Part shown: positions 17,802 to 25,981 of the stretch, in pieces | How the letters are laid out: the number at the start of each line of letters is the position of its first letter | Position numbering within the stretch: the first letter of the stretch is position 1 | NCBI GenBank assembly: GCA_029246415.1 | Contig: JAQWNF010000003.1 | Span: 62,001 to 126,000, forward strand | Length of the DNA: 64,000 bases | Source: Glaciecola sp. | GTDB lineage: Bacteria > Pseudomonadota > Gammaproteobacteria > Enterobacterales > Alteromonadaceae | Direction of reading: 5' to 3' | Program-made: the position numbers and the translations under genes | Notes under the pieces: generated by a model | What the model was told of the DNA's origin: nothing | Databases searched by the model: none | Seen by the model: only the letters and a program-made list of their open reading frames with translations

Positions 17802-20713
17802 TATCCTTGTTGTAAACGGTGACCACGTCGTGTGGCGATGACCAAAAGCGATAATAGTGCAAAAAAGCTAATGCTACCACCAGAACTTCCACCCGCTGAT
17901 GGAGTCGGTGTTGGCGTTGGTGTAGGGGCTGCATTTACTGTGATGGTCAAGGTTCCAGTGCTATCTGAGGTACCATCATTAATCGTATAAGTAATTACCT
18001 CGTTACCAGTAAAATTAGCTGCACTCACATAGCGTACGTTATTACCGACAACAGAAACTGTACCTGAGCCGCCAGTCACTGCAGAAGCAAGCGTCAATGT
18101 ATCACCTTCAGTATCGCTATCATTGGCTAATACCGATACGTTGATTGTGCTACCTGTTGTCGTTGTTGCGGCATCTGCAACAGCGGTAGGTGGTGTATTC
18201 GGCACTGGCTCTTCTACTGTCACCGTCAAGGTTGCGGATGCCTGTGTTGTACCGTCGCTGATTGTGTAGGAGATCGTTTCAATTCCGACGAACTGTGCTG
18301 CTGGGGTATAGTTTATTCCCGTCGGTATAATTGTGGCAGTTCCGCCTGCTGATGGTTGTGCGCTAATAATTGATAATGTATCACTGCTGTCAACATCCGT
18401 ATCGTTGGCTAACACATCTAGTACATTGTTGGATGAATTTTGCGTTACAATGGCAACATCTGCGACAGCAACAGGTGTGTCATTGATTGGTGTGACGGTT
18501 ACGCTAGCAACAAAGACATTGCTGCTTTGTCCATTTAGTGTTGCGACTACATTGACTGATAATGTACCGGTAAAATTAGTTGCTGGCGTGATGGTATTAT
18601 TCGCGATAGCGTAATTTTGACCGGATTGAACCGTGATAGTTTCTGGGGCTTCACTAAAAGTAAAATTGTCGATTAACAATGTTAACGATGTGTCTTCAAC
18701 TAAGGATAAGGTGTTTTGGGCGGTAATGATGATCGCTGGTGGCGCTGTTATATTTGAAGAAAACACCCCTTCTGAAGGACTATAAAAAATATTGTCGCTA
18801 CACAGTACGCGAATATTTTGGAACCGTTGTTCGCCATCAGTGGCAGGTAAATTAACCAGTGCGTTGCCATTGTTTGTTACGTTAGTTGCCAAAATAAATG
18901 GATAGGTACCGCCGCTATTATTTGATAATTCGATATTAACTGAAGCGCAATTAATCGGTGCTTGATCCGTCCCTCCTACATTCCACGCAACTGTAATCGG
19001 ATTCGTATCAAAAAATTCATTACGAGCAGGAGCAGTCACAGCAAATGCTGCACCAGTATCGACGACCGTGTAGGTCACTTCGTCTGACGCACTGCCACCT
19101 TGATTATCGCGAACGGTAAATTGAAATGTTAGATCGCGATTGGTCGTTGGCAATGCTTCACCATAGCTAGTTAAGCGTTGTATGGCGTTGATTTTTTTTG
19201 GTAAATATCGCTCTGGTCCATTGCTTGGACGAATAGAACGAAATAACGGGCCGTTGCCACTATCTGTTTCATCATCTAATTTGCTACTGGTTTCAGTGCC
19301 TAAATCGTATTGTTCCCAAGAATAAGTCAAGGTATCGCTGGCATTAGCGTCTGTGCCAACCCCCGATAATATAAACGGAGTATTGGCAGGAATAGTAAGG
19401 TCAGGTCCAGCATTAGCTTGTGGGTGGGTGTTTTGGGATGCGACACGAATACCACAATTAGGTGTGTTTTGACGCGCAAATTCAATTTCGGCAGCCATCT
19501 CATTTAACGAATGTACATGGTAATAATCATCAACTTGTCCAGCGACATTTTGTTCGCCACAGATCCCTGCATAGGACATGATGGTGGTGCCTGAACCGAC
19601 TTCAAATGCTGCATTTTCAGCTCTATTGCCACTAGCGCAACTGCTTGTTGTTCCATTAAATGTATGATTGGCGCCAAACTGATGGCCCAGTTCATGAGCA
19701 ACAAAATCAACCCAAAATGCATCATTGGTAGGCGAGCCGCTCCCTGTAATGCCATCGGCTTTGTAACCATCCCAACACAATGCGCCCAATACGGCTAACC
19801 CTCCGCCGTTGGTGTTAACAATATGACCAATGTCGTAATTAGCACTGCCAATGCGATCATCGGTAACAGTTTGATTAAGATCGCCATCATCCGAATCATT
19901 ATTAAATGGGTCGGTTGCGGCATTGGTAAAAATTAACTGGTCGTTATCAGCAACTAATTGCAACGTTACGCCTAGTTCCACTTCGAATATGTCATTGAGA
20001 CGATTCACCATAATCGCTATTTCTGCCATTGCATCATTAACTGAACCACCATGATATTGAGTATATTCAGCTGCTGCAGTCATTGCCAACCGATAGGTGA
20101 TATGGTCTTGGGTTGTGTTCGCTGGTCCTGTCTTATGAGCTCGAACGGTCGGCTCAAAAACACGATTAAAGTTCAATACTTTGGGTGGACGCTTGATGAA
20201 ACGTTGCTGAGCTTCTTGTTGTGCTTCTGGCGTCACTTTATAGCTACGGTATTGATTATCAGTATCTTTGATAGGATCAATGAATATTCGTTCAATCTGA
20301 TTATTGAGCGGTGCATCAAACATGGCACTGATGCCCTTAGGTGAGAAATTAAAGCGACCCGTTAAGGTAGGGTTGCTGGCACTGATACCAGTAAAAGCTC
20401 TGATTTCTGGAAATTTTGCCGCCAATTTAGCCGGCATAACATGCGCTTCGGTTAAGCTAAATGTATGCAGTATCCCGTCGGGACCAGGTACTTGTACCTG
20501 TGTAAAGTTAGCTTGGGTTATTTGTTGCGTAAAGCGTGTTTGAGCCAATGTAAAATGATTACTACTTACTGATTCTAGGGCTTTGTTCGCTGTTTGTGCT
20601 TGCCACAAAGTTTGACTGTTATCCGCAGTCATTTGGCCTTGTGCTTGTGCACTGATTACCGAAGTGCTCAGCAAAAACAGGGTTAAGAGTGATTTTACAT
20701 TGGGTGTATTCAT
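17801..20713 (-). CDS. Secreted reprolysin-like (M12) zinc metalloprotease with GlyGly-CTERM
   Basis: 970 residues. Order: signal peptide (1-25), propeptide-like region, metalloprotease domain with HELGHQFGANH (zinc ligands His340, His344, His350; Glu341 catalytic), a PKD/Ig-like region, two or three cadherin-like domains with repeated VLAND-S/V and VTYTI or ITYTI motifs (about 690-930), a (TP)n linker and a C-terminal Gly-Gly-Ser, hydrophobic helix and Arg cluster (GGSISFFALLSLLVIATRR). That tail is a GlyGly-CTERM sorting signal, normally cut by rhombosortase after type II secretion. A zinc enzyme exported to the surface is therefore expected. It lies 53 bases after the ABC permease gene and is coupled to the GST gene. 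Confidence 0.9.
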   Translation of the reverse strand: MNTPNVKSLLTLFLLSTSVISAQAQGQMTADNSQTLWQAQTANKALESVSSNHFTLAQTRFTQQITQANFTQVQVPGPDGILHTFSLTEAHVMPAKLAAKFPEIRAFTGISASNPTLTGRFNFSPKGISAMFDAPLNNQIERIFIDPIKDTDNQYRSYKVTPEAQQEAQQRFIKRPPKVLNFNRVFEPTVRAHKTGPANTTQDHITYRLAMTAAAEYTQYHGGSVNDAMAEIAIMVNRLNDIFEVELGVTLQLVADNDQLIFTNAATDPFNNDSDDGDLNQTVTDDRIGSANYDIGHIVNTNGGGLAVLGALCWDGYKADGITGSGSPTNDAFWVDFVAHELGHQFGANHTFNGTTSSCASGNRAENAAFEVGSGTTIMSYAGICGEQNVAGQVDDYYHVHSLNEMAAEIEFARQNTPNCGIRVASQNTHPQANAGPDLTIPANTPFILSGVGTDANASDTLTYSWEQYDLGTETSSKLDDETDSGNGPLFRSIRPSNGPERYLPKKINAIQRLTSYGEALPTTNRDLTFQFTVRDNQGGSASDEVTYTVVDTGAAFAVTAPARNEFFDTNPITVAWNVGGTDQAPINCASVNIELSNNSGGTYPFILATNVTNNGNALVNLPATDGEQRFQNIRVLCSDNIFYSPSEGVFSSNITAPPAIIITAQNTLSLVEDTSLTLLIDNFTFSEAPETITVQSGQNYAIANNTITPATNFTGTLSVNVVATLNGQSSNVFVASVTVTPINDTPVAVADVAIVTQNSSNNVLDVLANDTDVDSSDTLSIISAQPSAGGTATIIPTGINYTPAAQFVGIETISYTISDGTTQASATLTVTVEEPVPNTPPTAVADAATTTTGSTINVSVLANDSDTEGDTLTLASAVTGGSGTVSVVGNNVRYVSAANFTGNEVITYTINDGTSDSTGTLTITVNAAPTPTPTPTPSAGGSSGGSISFFALLSLLVIATRRGHRLQQG

Positions 20714-20766
20714 TATTTACTCTTTTTTTATTTAGGTCTTAATAATTTAGGCATTAGTAATATGGA

Positions 20767-21972
20767 TTAATTTAATGTCATGTGTAGTGCTTGTTTGTAG
20801 GCGGATATCGCCGGTACACAGGCGGTCAAAAATGTAGCCAAAAGTGCGCCCAACGCAATCCATAGCGTGTGAGTGGTGAAAATATTACCATCGATAAATA
20901 TGCCAAACGCTTCAGCTAACCACGTATTCGTCACCTGCAAACTTACAAATAACACAACGAGACTCAGTATTATTGCCACGGCGGTAATCAGTAGTGCTTC
21001 GGCTTGAATCAACCAAAAAATAACACTAGGTGGCGCGCCAACACTGCGCAATACCGCTAATTCTTGGGTGCGCTCGCGCATTGATGTTAGCAGCATAGTT
21101 GCAAGGCCAATACTGGTAGATAACACAATTAACCAAGCAATACCGAGTAACAGGGTTTCGACAAAGCCAACCAGTTGCCACAATTCATTCAGTACGACGC
21201 CTGGGATAATAGACATCAAGGGTTCCTCTTTATATTGATTGACCGCACGTTGCATTAACAACGTCCCAATTTTGGACTGTAGGCCGATGTAAATAGCTGA
21301 AATATTGTCACTTTGTGGGTTGTTTGCAATGCGCGGATCTTGATCATGCGCGAGGGTTAACCCTGCCAAAGTAACATGTACGGTTTGATCGATGGGCGTG
21401 CCAGTAGGCGCTAAGATACCTGCAATCTTAAAGCTAACATCATCGTGTTGATGAAAACTGACATGCCCTACACCATGATGTAAATGTAGCGTATCGCCAA
21501 TGGTATAGTTATGATGAGCTGCAACTTCAGCCCCAATGACTGCATCGGTATCTAGCGTAAAGGGCTGACCGGCTCTGAATGTCAGTGGTTGCTTGTTACC
21601 GTATTGAAAATAAGTAAATAAATCAGCAGTTGTCCCGACCACTGGAAAACCATGATGAGAATCGCCAAGTGCGATGGGGACAGCCCATTTAACGTGTTTG
21701 TTTGCTGCTAATACAGCGAAACTATCCATGCTGATTGCATTGGCGGGAACGCCGATTTTAAATACGGAATATAATAATAAATTAATTGGGCCTGTGCGCG
21801 GGCCAACAATTAAATCGGTGCCAGATATCGTGCGGGTAAAACTCGCTTTGGCGGCATGCCGAGTATGCTCAACAGCAAACAATAACAACAAGCTGATGGT
21901 AATGGCAAATAATGTTAGCGCTACCGATTTATGTCTATATCGTAGGCTTTTTAGTGCGAGTATGAAACGCAT
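20767..21972 (-). CDS. FtsX/MacB-type ABC transporter permease with His-rich loop
   Basis: 401 residues: an N-terminal membrane helix, a large periplasmic domain and three C-terminal helices, the layout of MacB/LolC-like permeases (COG0577). ATG 21972 follows the ATPase stop by one base with GGGGGG as ribosome binding site, so the longer frame from 22020 is rejected. The periplasmic domain is rich in His (AAHHNY, HLHHGVGH, FHQHDD) and has GDSHHGFPVVGTT. This resembles the permease of the zinc-linked Pseudomonas PA4063-PA4066 and Vibrio zrg systems. The DUF2796 partner of those systems is not in the window. A metal-related role is inferred. Confidence 0.85.
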   Translation of the reverse strand: MRFILALKSLRYRHKSVALTLFAITISLLLLFAVEHTRHAAKASFTRTISGTDLIVGPRTGPINLLLYSVFKIGVPANAISMDSFAVLAANKHVKWAVPIALGDSHHGFPVVGTTADLFTYFQYGNKQPLTFRAGQPFTLDTDAVIGAEVAAHHNYTIGDTLHLHHGVGHVSFHQHDDVSFKIAGILAPTGTPIDQTVHVTLAGLTLAHDQDPRIANNPQSDNISAIYIGLQSKIGTLLMQRAVNQYKEEPLMSIIPGVVLNELWQLVGFVETLLLGIAWLIVLSTSIGLATMLLTSMRERTQELAVLRSVGAPPSVIFWLIQAEALLITAVAIILSLVVLFVSLQVTNTWLAEAFGIFIDGNIFTTHTLWIALGALLATFLTACVPAISAYKQALHMTLN

Positions 21973-21973
21973 A

Positions 21974-22687
21974 CTAACGCCCCCCCTTAAGCGCAACACG
22001 ATTGATTTTGTCCAGCTCAATGCTGTGCGAAAAATACTTGGCTAAGCGCAAGTCATGACTCACAAATAATAGCGTGGTGTGTTGATTATCACACATATGG
22101 ATTAAGGTTTGCATAAAGCTATGGGTCGCAGATTCATCTAATGCGGATGTCGGTTCATCGACAATGACTATACGCGGTTGATGAATTAATGCTCGAGCGA
22201 TGGCAACACGTTGTTGTTGGCCAATACTTAAGGTGTTGGCAGGCTGATCGATGATATCCGCAGGTAACTGTAGTTGTGCGAGTAATGTTGGGATCGTTGC
22301 ATGTAATGTCGTTTTATCACAGTCGTGAAACTCGGTACTTAATGCGATATTTTCTCGGACACTTAAATACCCAATTAAGTTAAATTGCTGAAAGACAATG
22401 CCCATGTTTTTGGCGCGAAATTGATCTAACTCGCGCGAACTGAGTTGCGCATAGGTCTGATCTAGGACGCTGATGTTATTAGGCGTTGTTTCGGCAGTGT
22501 TTTTAGTCTTAAATTTTGGCTTGGGTGTTAATGTACCGCTAATGATATTGAGTAATGTGCTTTTGCCACAGCCTGATGGACCGGCGATAAACACCCTTTC
22601 ACCTAGCTCAATGATGAGTTCATCAATGTCTAATATGGGGGTGGATGCATAACTAAATGTGAGTTGTTTCAGTGCAATTGCGGTCAA
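21974..22687 (-). CDS. ABC transporter ATP-binding protein (LolD/MacB-type)
   Basis: 237 residues with all ATPase motifs: Walker A GPSGCGKST, Q-loop VFQQFNLIG, signature LSIGQQQR, Walker B IVIVDEPTSALD and the H-loop VSHD. The start is TTG at 22687 with GGAG eight bases before it; no other in-frame start fits. The stop is one base from the permease ATG. The pair forms a two-gene transporter, likely expressed with the downstream protease. No Zur box was found before it. Confidence 0.9.
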   Translation of the reverse strand: MTAIALKQLTFSYASTPILDIDELIIELGERVFIAGPSGCGKSTLLNIISGTLTPKPKFKTKNTAETTPNNISVLDQTYAQLSSRELDQFRAKNMGIVFQQFNLIGYLSVRENIALSTEFHDCDKTTLHATIPTLLAQLQLPADIIDQPANTLSIGQQQRVAIARALIHQPRIVIVDEPTSALDESATHSFMQTLIHMCDNQHTTLLFVSHDLRLAKYFSHSIELDKINRVALKGGR

Positions 22688-22759
22688 CGGGATGACTCCA
22701 TGCGCATTTTATTATTCTTATATGAAATACGTTAACTGATTTTAGTTGATTAATAAAGA

Positions 22760-23224
22760 TTATGCACAGATATCGACGAATTTGGCTTTGGTCAATTGCT
22801 GTAACGATTTTGGTGCAAGACCGATCTCAAGTCCTCGTTTGCCTGCGCTAACATGCATTAATGCTAAGCTTTCAGCTTGGCTAGCAATGAGTGTCATAAG
22901 ACGGGACTTTTGTCCTAGTGGACTGACGCCACCCATAATATAGCCAGTTTTTTTAGCGACGAGCGTTGGGTCTGCCATGCAAGATTTTTTCGCTTTGACT
23001 GCTTTGGCGACTTGCTTTAAGGAGAGTTTTTCGGTGACAGGGATAATTGCTACGACTAACTGCCCATCACAATCGGTGACTAATGTTTTGTACACGGATT
23101 GCGGGTCAAGATTGAGCTTAGTCGCAGCTTCTAAACCATATGATGATGCGTGTGGATCATGCTCATAACTAAGCGTGCTAAAGTTTACCTTAGCACGTTT
23201 GGCAGCATTGATCGCAGGCGTCAT
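22760..23224 (-). CDS. ybaK: Cys-tRNA(Pro)/Cys-tRNA(Cys) deacylase YbaK
   Basis: A trans-editing enzyme that clears mischarged cysteine from tRNA(Pro). 154 residues from ATG 23224. MTPAI at the start, YKTL, VTEKLSLK.VAKA, KK..MADP and GYIMGGVSPLGQK match E. coli YbaK throughout, including its MTPAV start, so the upstream GTG at 23236 is rejected. It follows gloA by five bases on the minus strand and is probably in its operon. Confidence 0.92.
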   Translation of the reverse strand: MTPAINAAKRAKVNFSTLSYEHDPHASSYGLEAATKLNLDPQSVYKTLVTDCDGQLVVAIIPVTEKLSLKQVAKAVKAKKSCMADPTLVAKKTGYIMGGVSPLGQKSRLMTLIASQAESLALMHVSAGKRGLEIGLAPKSLQQLTKAKFVDICA

Positions 23225-23229
23225 GGCGT

Positions 23230-23670
23230 TTACCACTCACCCGTATTTGGCATGCTAGCCCACGGCTCTTGTGGGGCAAGGTGGTCACCTTCTTGCAATA
23301 ATTCAATGGAGATACCATCTGGAGAGCGAACAAATGCCATGTGACCATCACGCGGTGGACGACTGATCAATACACCACCATCTTGTAAGCGTTGGCAGGT
23401 AGCATAGATATCATCGACACGATATGCCAAATGCCCGAAGTTACGGCCGCCGGTATAAGTTTCTGTATCCCAATTATAGGTTAGCTCAATTAGCGGAGCT
23501 TGATCTTCTTTGGCGCGTTCCACATCATCAGGGGCTGCCAAAAAGATTAAAGAGAATCGGCCTTTTTCACTGTCGTAACGACGCACATTAACCAATCCTA
23601 ATAAATCACAATAAAAGTGCAAAGATGCTTCGAGATCGTTAACACGTACCATTGTATGTAAATACCGCAT
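23230..23670 (-). CDS. gloA: Glyoxalase I (lactoylglutathione lyase)
   Basis: 146 residues, a single VOC-fold chain that isomerises the methylglyoxal-glutathione hemithioacetal. Metal ligands are recognisable in YLHTMVRV (His), IELTYNW (Glu), GHLAYRV (His) and SIELLQ (Glu). AGGA seven bases before the ATG supports the start. It lies 30 bases after the holin gene with no terminator seen, so it may receive SOS-driven read-through, or use its own promoter. Confidence 0.9.
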   Translation of the reverse strand: MRYLHTMVRVNDLEASLHFYCDLLGLVNVRRYDSEKGRFSLIFLAAPDDVERAKEDQAPLIELTYNWDTETYTGGRNFGHLAYRVDDIYATCQRLQDGGVLISRPPRDGHMAFVRSPDGISIELLQEGDHLAPQEPWASMPNTGEW

Positions 23671-23700
23671 GTCATTATCCTATTAGTGTATTAAGTCTAA

Positions 23701-24366
23701 TTATTCTAACGTGTATTTAGGTCGATAGTCATCTTTTTGTCGCGCTTGATTAAAGGCATCAACAGATGGATTGCCTGTGAGCTGTTGTTTGACTTTTTGC
23801 TGTTGTTGTTTGTGTTTTTCTAGCATAATTTTGGTCATGGTTTCAAATTCAGCGGATTCAGGCTGCATATTATCGCGTGCTTTGCCGTTAATTTTTTCCC
23901 ATGTTCTAAAGCCACCAATCCCCAATACGCCCAATATAATAGGCATAAACAGCTCAGTGTTCATTGAGGGAAGTTGATAAAATTGGGCTACGGTTTGAAT
24001 TTGTTCACTGCTAGCTTGTTGAAATGCCGCTTCGCCTAATATTTCACTCATATCCAAGCTCAACATGATTAGCCAACTACCTAATGGTCTTAACAGTGCT
24101 TCATACGCCAAGCCTAATGCACCAATCCAAATGATTGCTGGACGAGCGCCGGCAACAAAAATACTTGGATGATTAGCTTGCGCCATATTGATTTGTAATT
24201 GCATGTGCTGTTCTTTGAGTTCAGCGGTCAGCGTTTGCAATTCGATACGTTGTTTTTCAATATCGATTTTACCTAGTTCTTCATCACTGGTGACCAGCTC
24301 ATCGATGCCATTGGATAGTTTTTCGATTAAATCCCCGATTACTGGAACGGATTGTAATATTCCCAT
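23701..24366 (-). CDS. Phage/GTA-type holin (three-TM family)
   Basis: 221 residues of the GTA_holin_3TM type. An amphipathic coiled N terminus (residues ~30-65, Glu/Lys/Gln-rich) is followed by PSIFVAGARPAIIWIGALGLAYEALLRP, a second hydrophobic segment, and a third in ELFMPIILGVLGIGGFRTWEK, then a charged tail. The N-terminal PVIGDLI also fits this family. AGGAG before the ATG is strong. It lies 56 bases behind the endolysin gene. Holins of this family open the inner membrane for endolysin. No capsid, tail or integrase genes accompany it. Confidence 0.85.
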   Translation of the reverse strand: MGILQSVPVIGDLIEKLSNGIDELVTSDEELGKIDIEKQRIELQTLTAELKEQHMQLQINMAQANHPSIFVAGARPAIIWIGALGLAYEALLRPLGSWLIMLSLDMSEILGEAAFQQASSEQIQTVAQFYQLPSMNTELFMPIILGVLGIGGFRTWEKINGKARDNMQPESAEFETMTKIMLEKHKQQQQKVKQQLTGNPSVDAFNQARQKDDYRPKYTLE

Positions 24367-24422
24367 GTTGCACTCCTTTTGATTTATCGTGTAATGGGGA
24401 CGGTGTGATTGAGTGTGATTGA

Positions 24423-25013
24423 TTACGCTAAATAATAAGCCTGGGCGCGGCGCAGCCAGCCATTTAAAAAGATTTGTTGATTCGGTTGTCGAGCGACAAT
24501 GCGGTGATAAAACGCCACGCGTTCATCACACAGTGCATTAATCAAATAATCGCCCATTTGTTGATATACCTGATCACAGGCACGTGCGGTAACCGGGCCT
24601 AATTGGCCATCCTGAATGATATTAACGAGACCACTTAGGTTTAATACGTGCTGTAATATTTTAATCGCTTGCCTAGGTCCATGATTCACTGCCATATCAA
24701 AGATCACAGGTTGTATTGCACTGGCAAGAAGATAGATTTTGGGTTGTTGATAATACATGACCCAATATATTTGCATGGCTTCGGCTTGAGTTAACGATGC
24801 TATCGTCGTTTGTGCTAAATCCGGGGATCCGTCAGTACTTAAACTTGGAGTGGTGGCACTGAGATTGTCTTGATATGCGTTTAATGTATGCTGGGTGATC
24901 CCATATTTAGTTACCCCGCCATTATCTAGGGGATGATCACTAAAGCCACCTTCATGGGTTAAGGTGCGCGCAAATAGTCGCTCAAACAGCGCCGGTTGGG
25001 TGGTTAAACTCAC
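24423..25013 (-). CDS. GH108-type endolysin with peptidoglycan-binding domain
   Basis: A muramidase of about 196 residues. The GH108 motif THEGGFSDHPLDNGGVTKYGIT carries the catalytic Glu in HEGGF. A C-terminal peptidoglycan-binding part follows (DGQLGPVTARA, then a helical tail). There is no signal peptide, so export would need the holin encoded next. The frame is open from TTG 25028, but GTG 25013, with AGG seven bases before it, is more plausible. It lies between yebG and the holin on the same strand, 107 bases after yebG, with no terminator seen. Confidence 0.87.
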   Translation of the reverse strand: MSLTTQPALFERLFARTLTHEGGFSDHPLDNGGVTKYGITQHTLNAYQDNLSATTPSLSTDGSPDLAQTTIASLTQAEAMQIYWVMYYQQPKIYLLASAIQPVIFDMAVNHGPRQAIKILQHVLNLSGLVNIIQDGQLGPVTARACDQVYQQMGDYLINALCDERVAFYHRIVARQPNQQIFLNGWLRRAQAYYLA

Positions 25014-25120
25014 GGATCTACCTGTCAATTAGTCATCATAATATTCAGTATAGATGATTAATTGAGACTCACAGGACTTCTGCTATTTAATTTATAGACG
25101 CTGTGGCTAACAAATATTAA

Positions 25121-25414
25121 TTATTCACTTGCCGCATCGCTAATAGGCACAATGTCCGCACTTTCAGATTCAAGTACTTCATCGGCATCTACACCACGGA
25201 ATAATTTGGCTACGCCGTCTTTGTTTTTGGCTAGCACAATCGAGAGCTCTTCGTAGACGCTTTCGTCTAGCTCAATTCCTTTAGCAGCAATATATACCGC
25301 CAAGTTATCAGCTATGCTTAGCATTTTATCGTATTTGTCAGCTTCTTTTTTATCGGTAGTCACAAGTTTATCTACCCCTTTATGTTGCACTACATATTGT
25401 GTAATTACGGCCAT
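25121..25414 (-). CDS. yebG: YebG-family SOS protein
   Basis: 97 residues. It aligns with E. coli YebG, a small DNA-damage-inducible protein of unknown mechanism: QYVV near the start, then KKEADKYDKMLSIADNLAVYI, an acidic helix and an Asp/Glu/Ser-rich tail. GGAG stands eight bases before the ATG. A perfect LexA box lies 43 bases upstream. It is the first gene of the minus-strand run ending in endolysin and holin. Confidence 0.9.
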   Translation of the reverse strand: MAVITQYVVQHKGVDKLVTTDKKEADKYDKMLSIADNLAVYIAAKGIELDESVYEELSIVLAKNKDGVAKLFRGVDADEVLESESADIVPISDAASE

Positions 25415-25456
25415 GATTGCACTCCATTGTTGCTACTATTCATTAATTATACTCAA

Positions 25457-25476
25457 TACTGTATAAATTAACAGTT
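25457..25476 (-). promoter_or_regulatory. LexA box of the yebG-lysis arm
   Basis: TACTGTATAAATTAACAGTT contains CTGT-N8-ACAG, the perfect gammaproteobacterial LexA operator core. It lies 43 bases before the yebG start in the 150-bp divergent region. Confidence 0.9.
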
Positions 25477-25503
25477 AATATTTACTTTTTCAATAATGAT
25501 CTA

Positions 25504-25523
25504 TACTGTATGTATATCCAGTT
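25504..25523 (+). promoter_or_regulatory. LexA box of umuDC
   Basis: TACTGTATGTATATCCAGTT, CTGT-N8-CCAG, has one mismatch in the distal half. It ends 41 bases before the umuD start. The same repressor could bind both boxes, whose centres are 47 bp apart. Confidence 0.85.
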
Positions 25524-25564
25524 ATTTGCTGGCGTAAGAAATATTAATTAGTGAGGTACAGGTC

Positions 25565-25981
25565 ATGTTACAAGTGATACCGCTCGCTGCACAAGCTGGC
25601 ATTGCTGGTTTTGAGTCGCCAGCAGCAGAATATAAACAACTTGGATTAGACTTAGATGAATTACTCATTGATCACCCTACAGCGACTTTTATCGGTCTCG
25701 CCAAAGGAGACTCGATGACAGGATACGGTATCTTTGATGGTGATTTATTGATTGTTGATCGCGCCGCACATCGGGCGTCATTTGATATAGTTGTAGCCAA
25801 TTTAAATGGGGTCTTCGTCTGCAAATTATTTGATCGCAAAGGCTTAGTGTTAATTTCAGGCGCAGATGATCATGCCCCTTATATACTCAGTGCCGGGGAT
25901 GTGTTTGACGAAGAAGGAATAGTGGTACGTTCTATTCGTATGCATCGCAGTTCTAAAATGGTGAATAAATGTTTGCCCTAG
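25565..25981 (+). CDS. umuD: UmuD, self-cleaving subunit of DNA polymerase V
   Basis: 138 residues. The cleavage site is Ala14-Gly15 in GIAGFESPA (the site before GFPSP in E. coli UmuD). The catalytic dyad is Ser50 in KGDSMTG and Lys87 in VFVCKLF. RecA-stimulated cleavage yields UmuD', which activates UmuC for translesion synthesis. The gene overlaps umuC by 13 bases and carries a LexA box upstream. Confidence 0.95.
   Translation: MLQVIPLAAQAGIAGFESPAAEYKQLGLDLDELLIDHPTATFIGLAKGDSMTGYGIFDGDLLIVDRAAHRASFDIVVANLNGVFVCKLFDRKGLVLISGADDHAPYILSAGDVFDEEGIVVRSIRMHRSSKMVNKCLP

Noticed and set aside
22688-22759. Zur box before the ABC ATPase
   Set aside because: AT-rich sequence without the TATAACAT-type symmetry.
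23701-25028. Intact prophage
   Set aside because: Only a holin and an endolysin are present; no integrase, repressor, capsid, tail or attachment-site repeats were seen in the flanks.
25020-25075. Additional LexA box between yebG and the endolysin
   Set aside because: The region has ACTG and ACAG words, but not with CTGT-N8-ACAG spacing.
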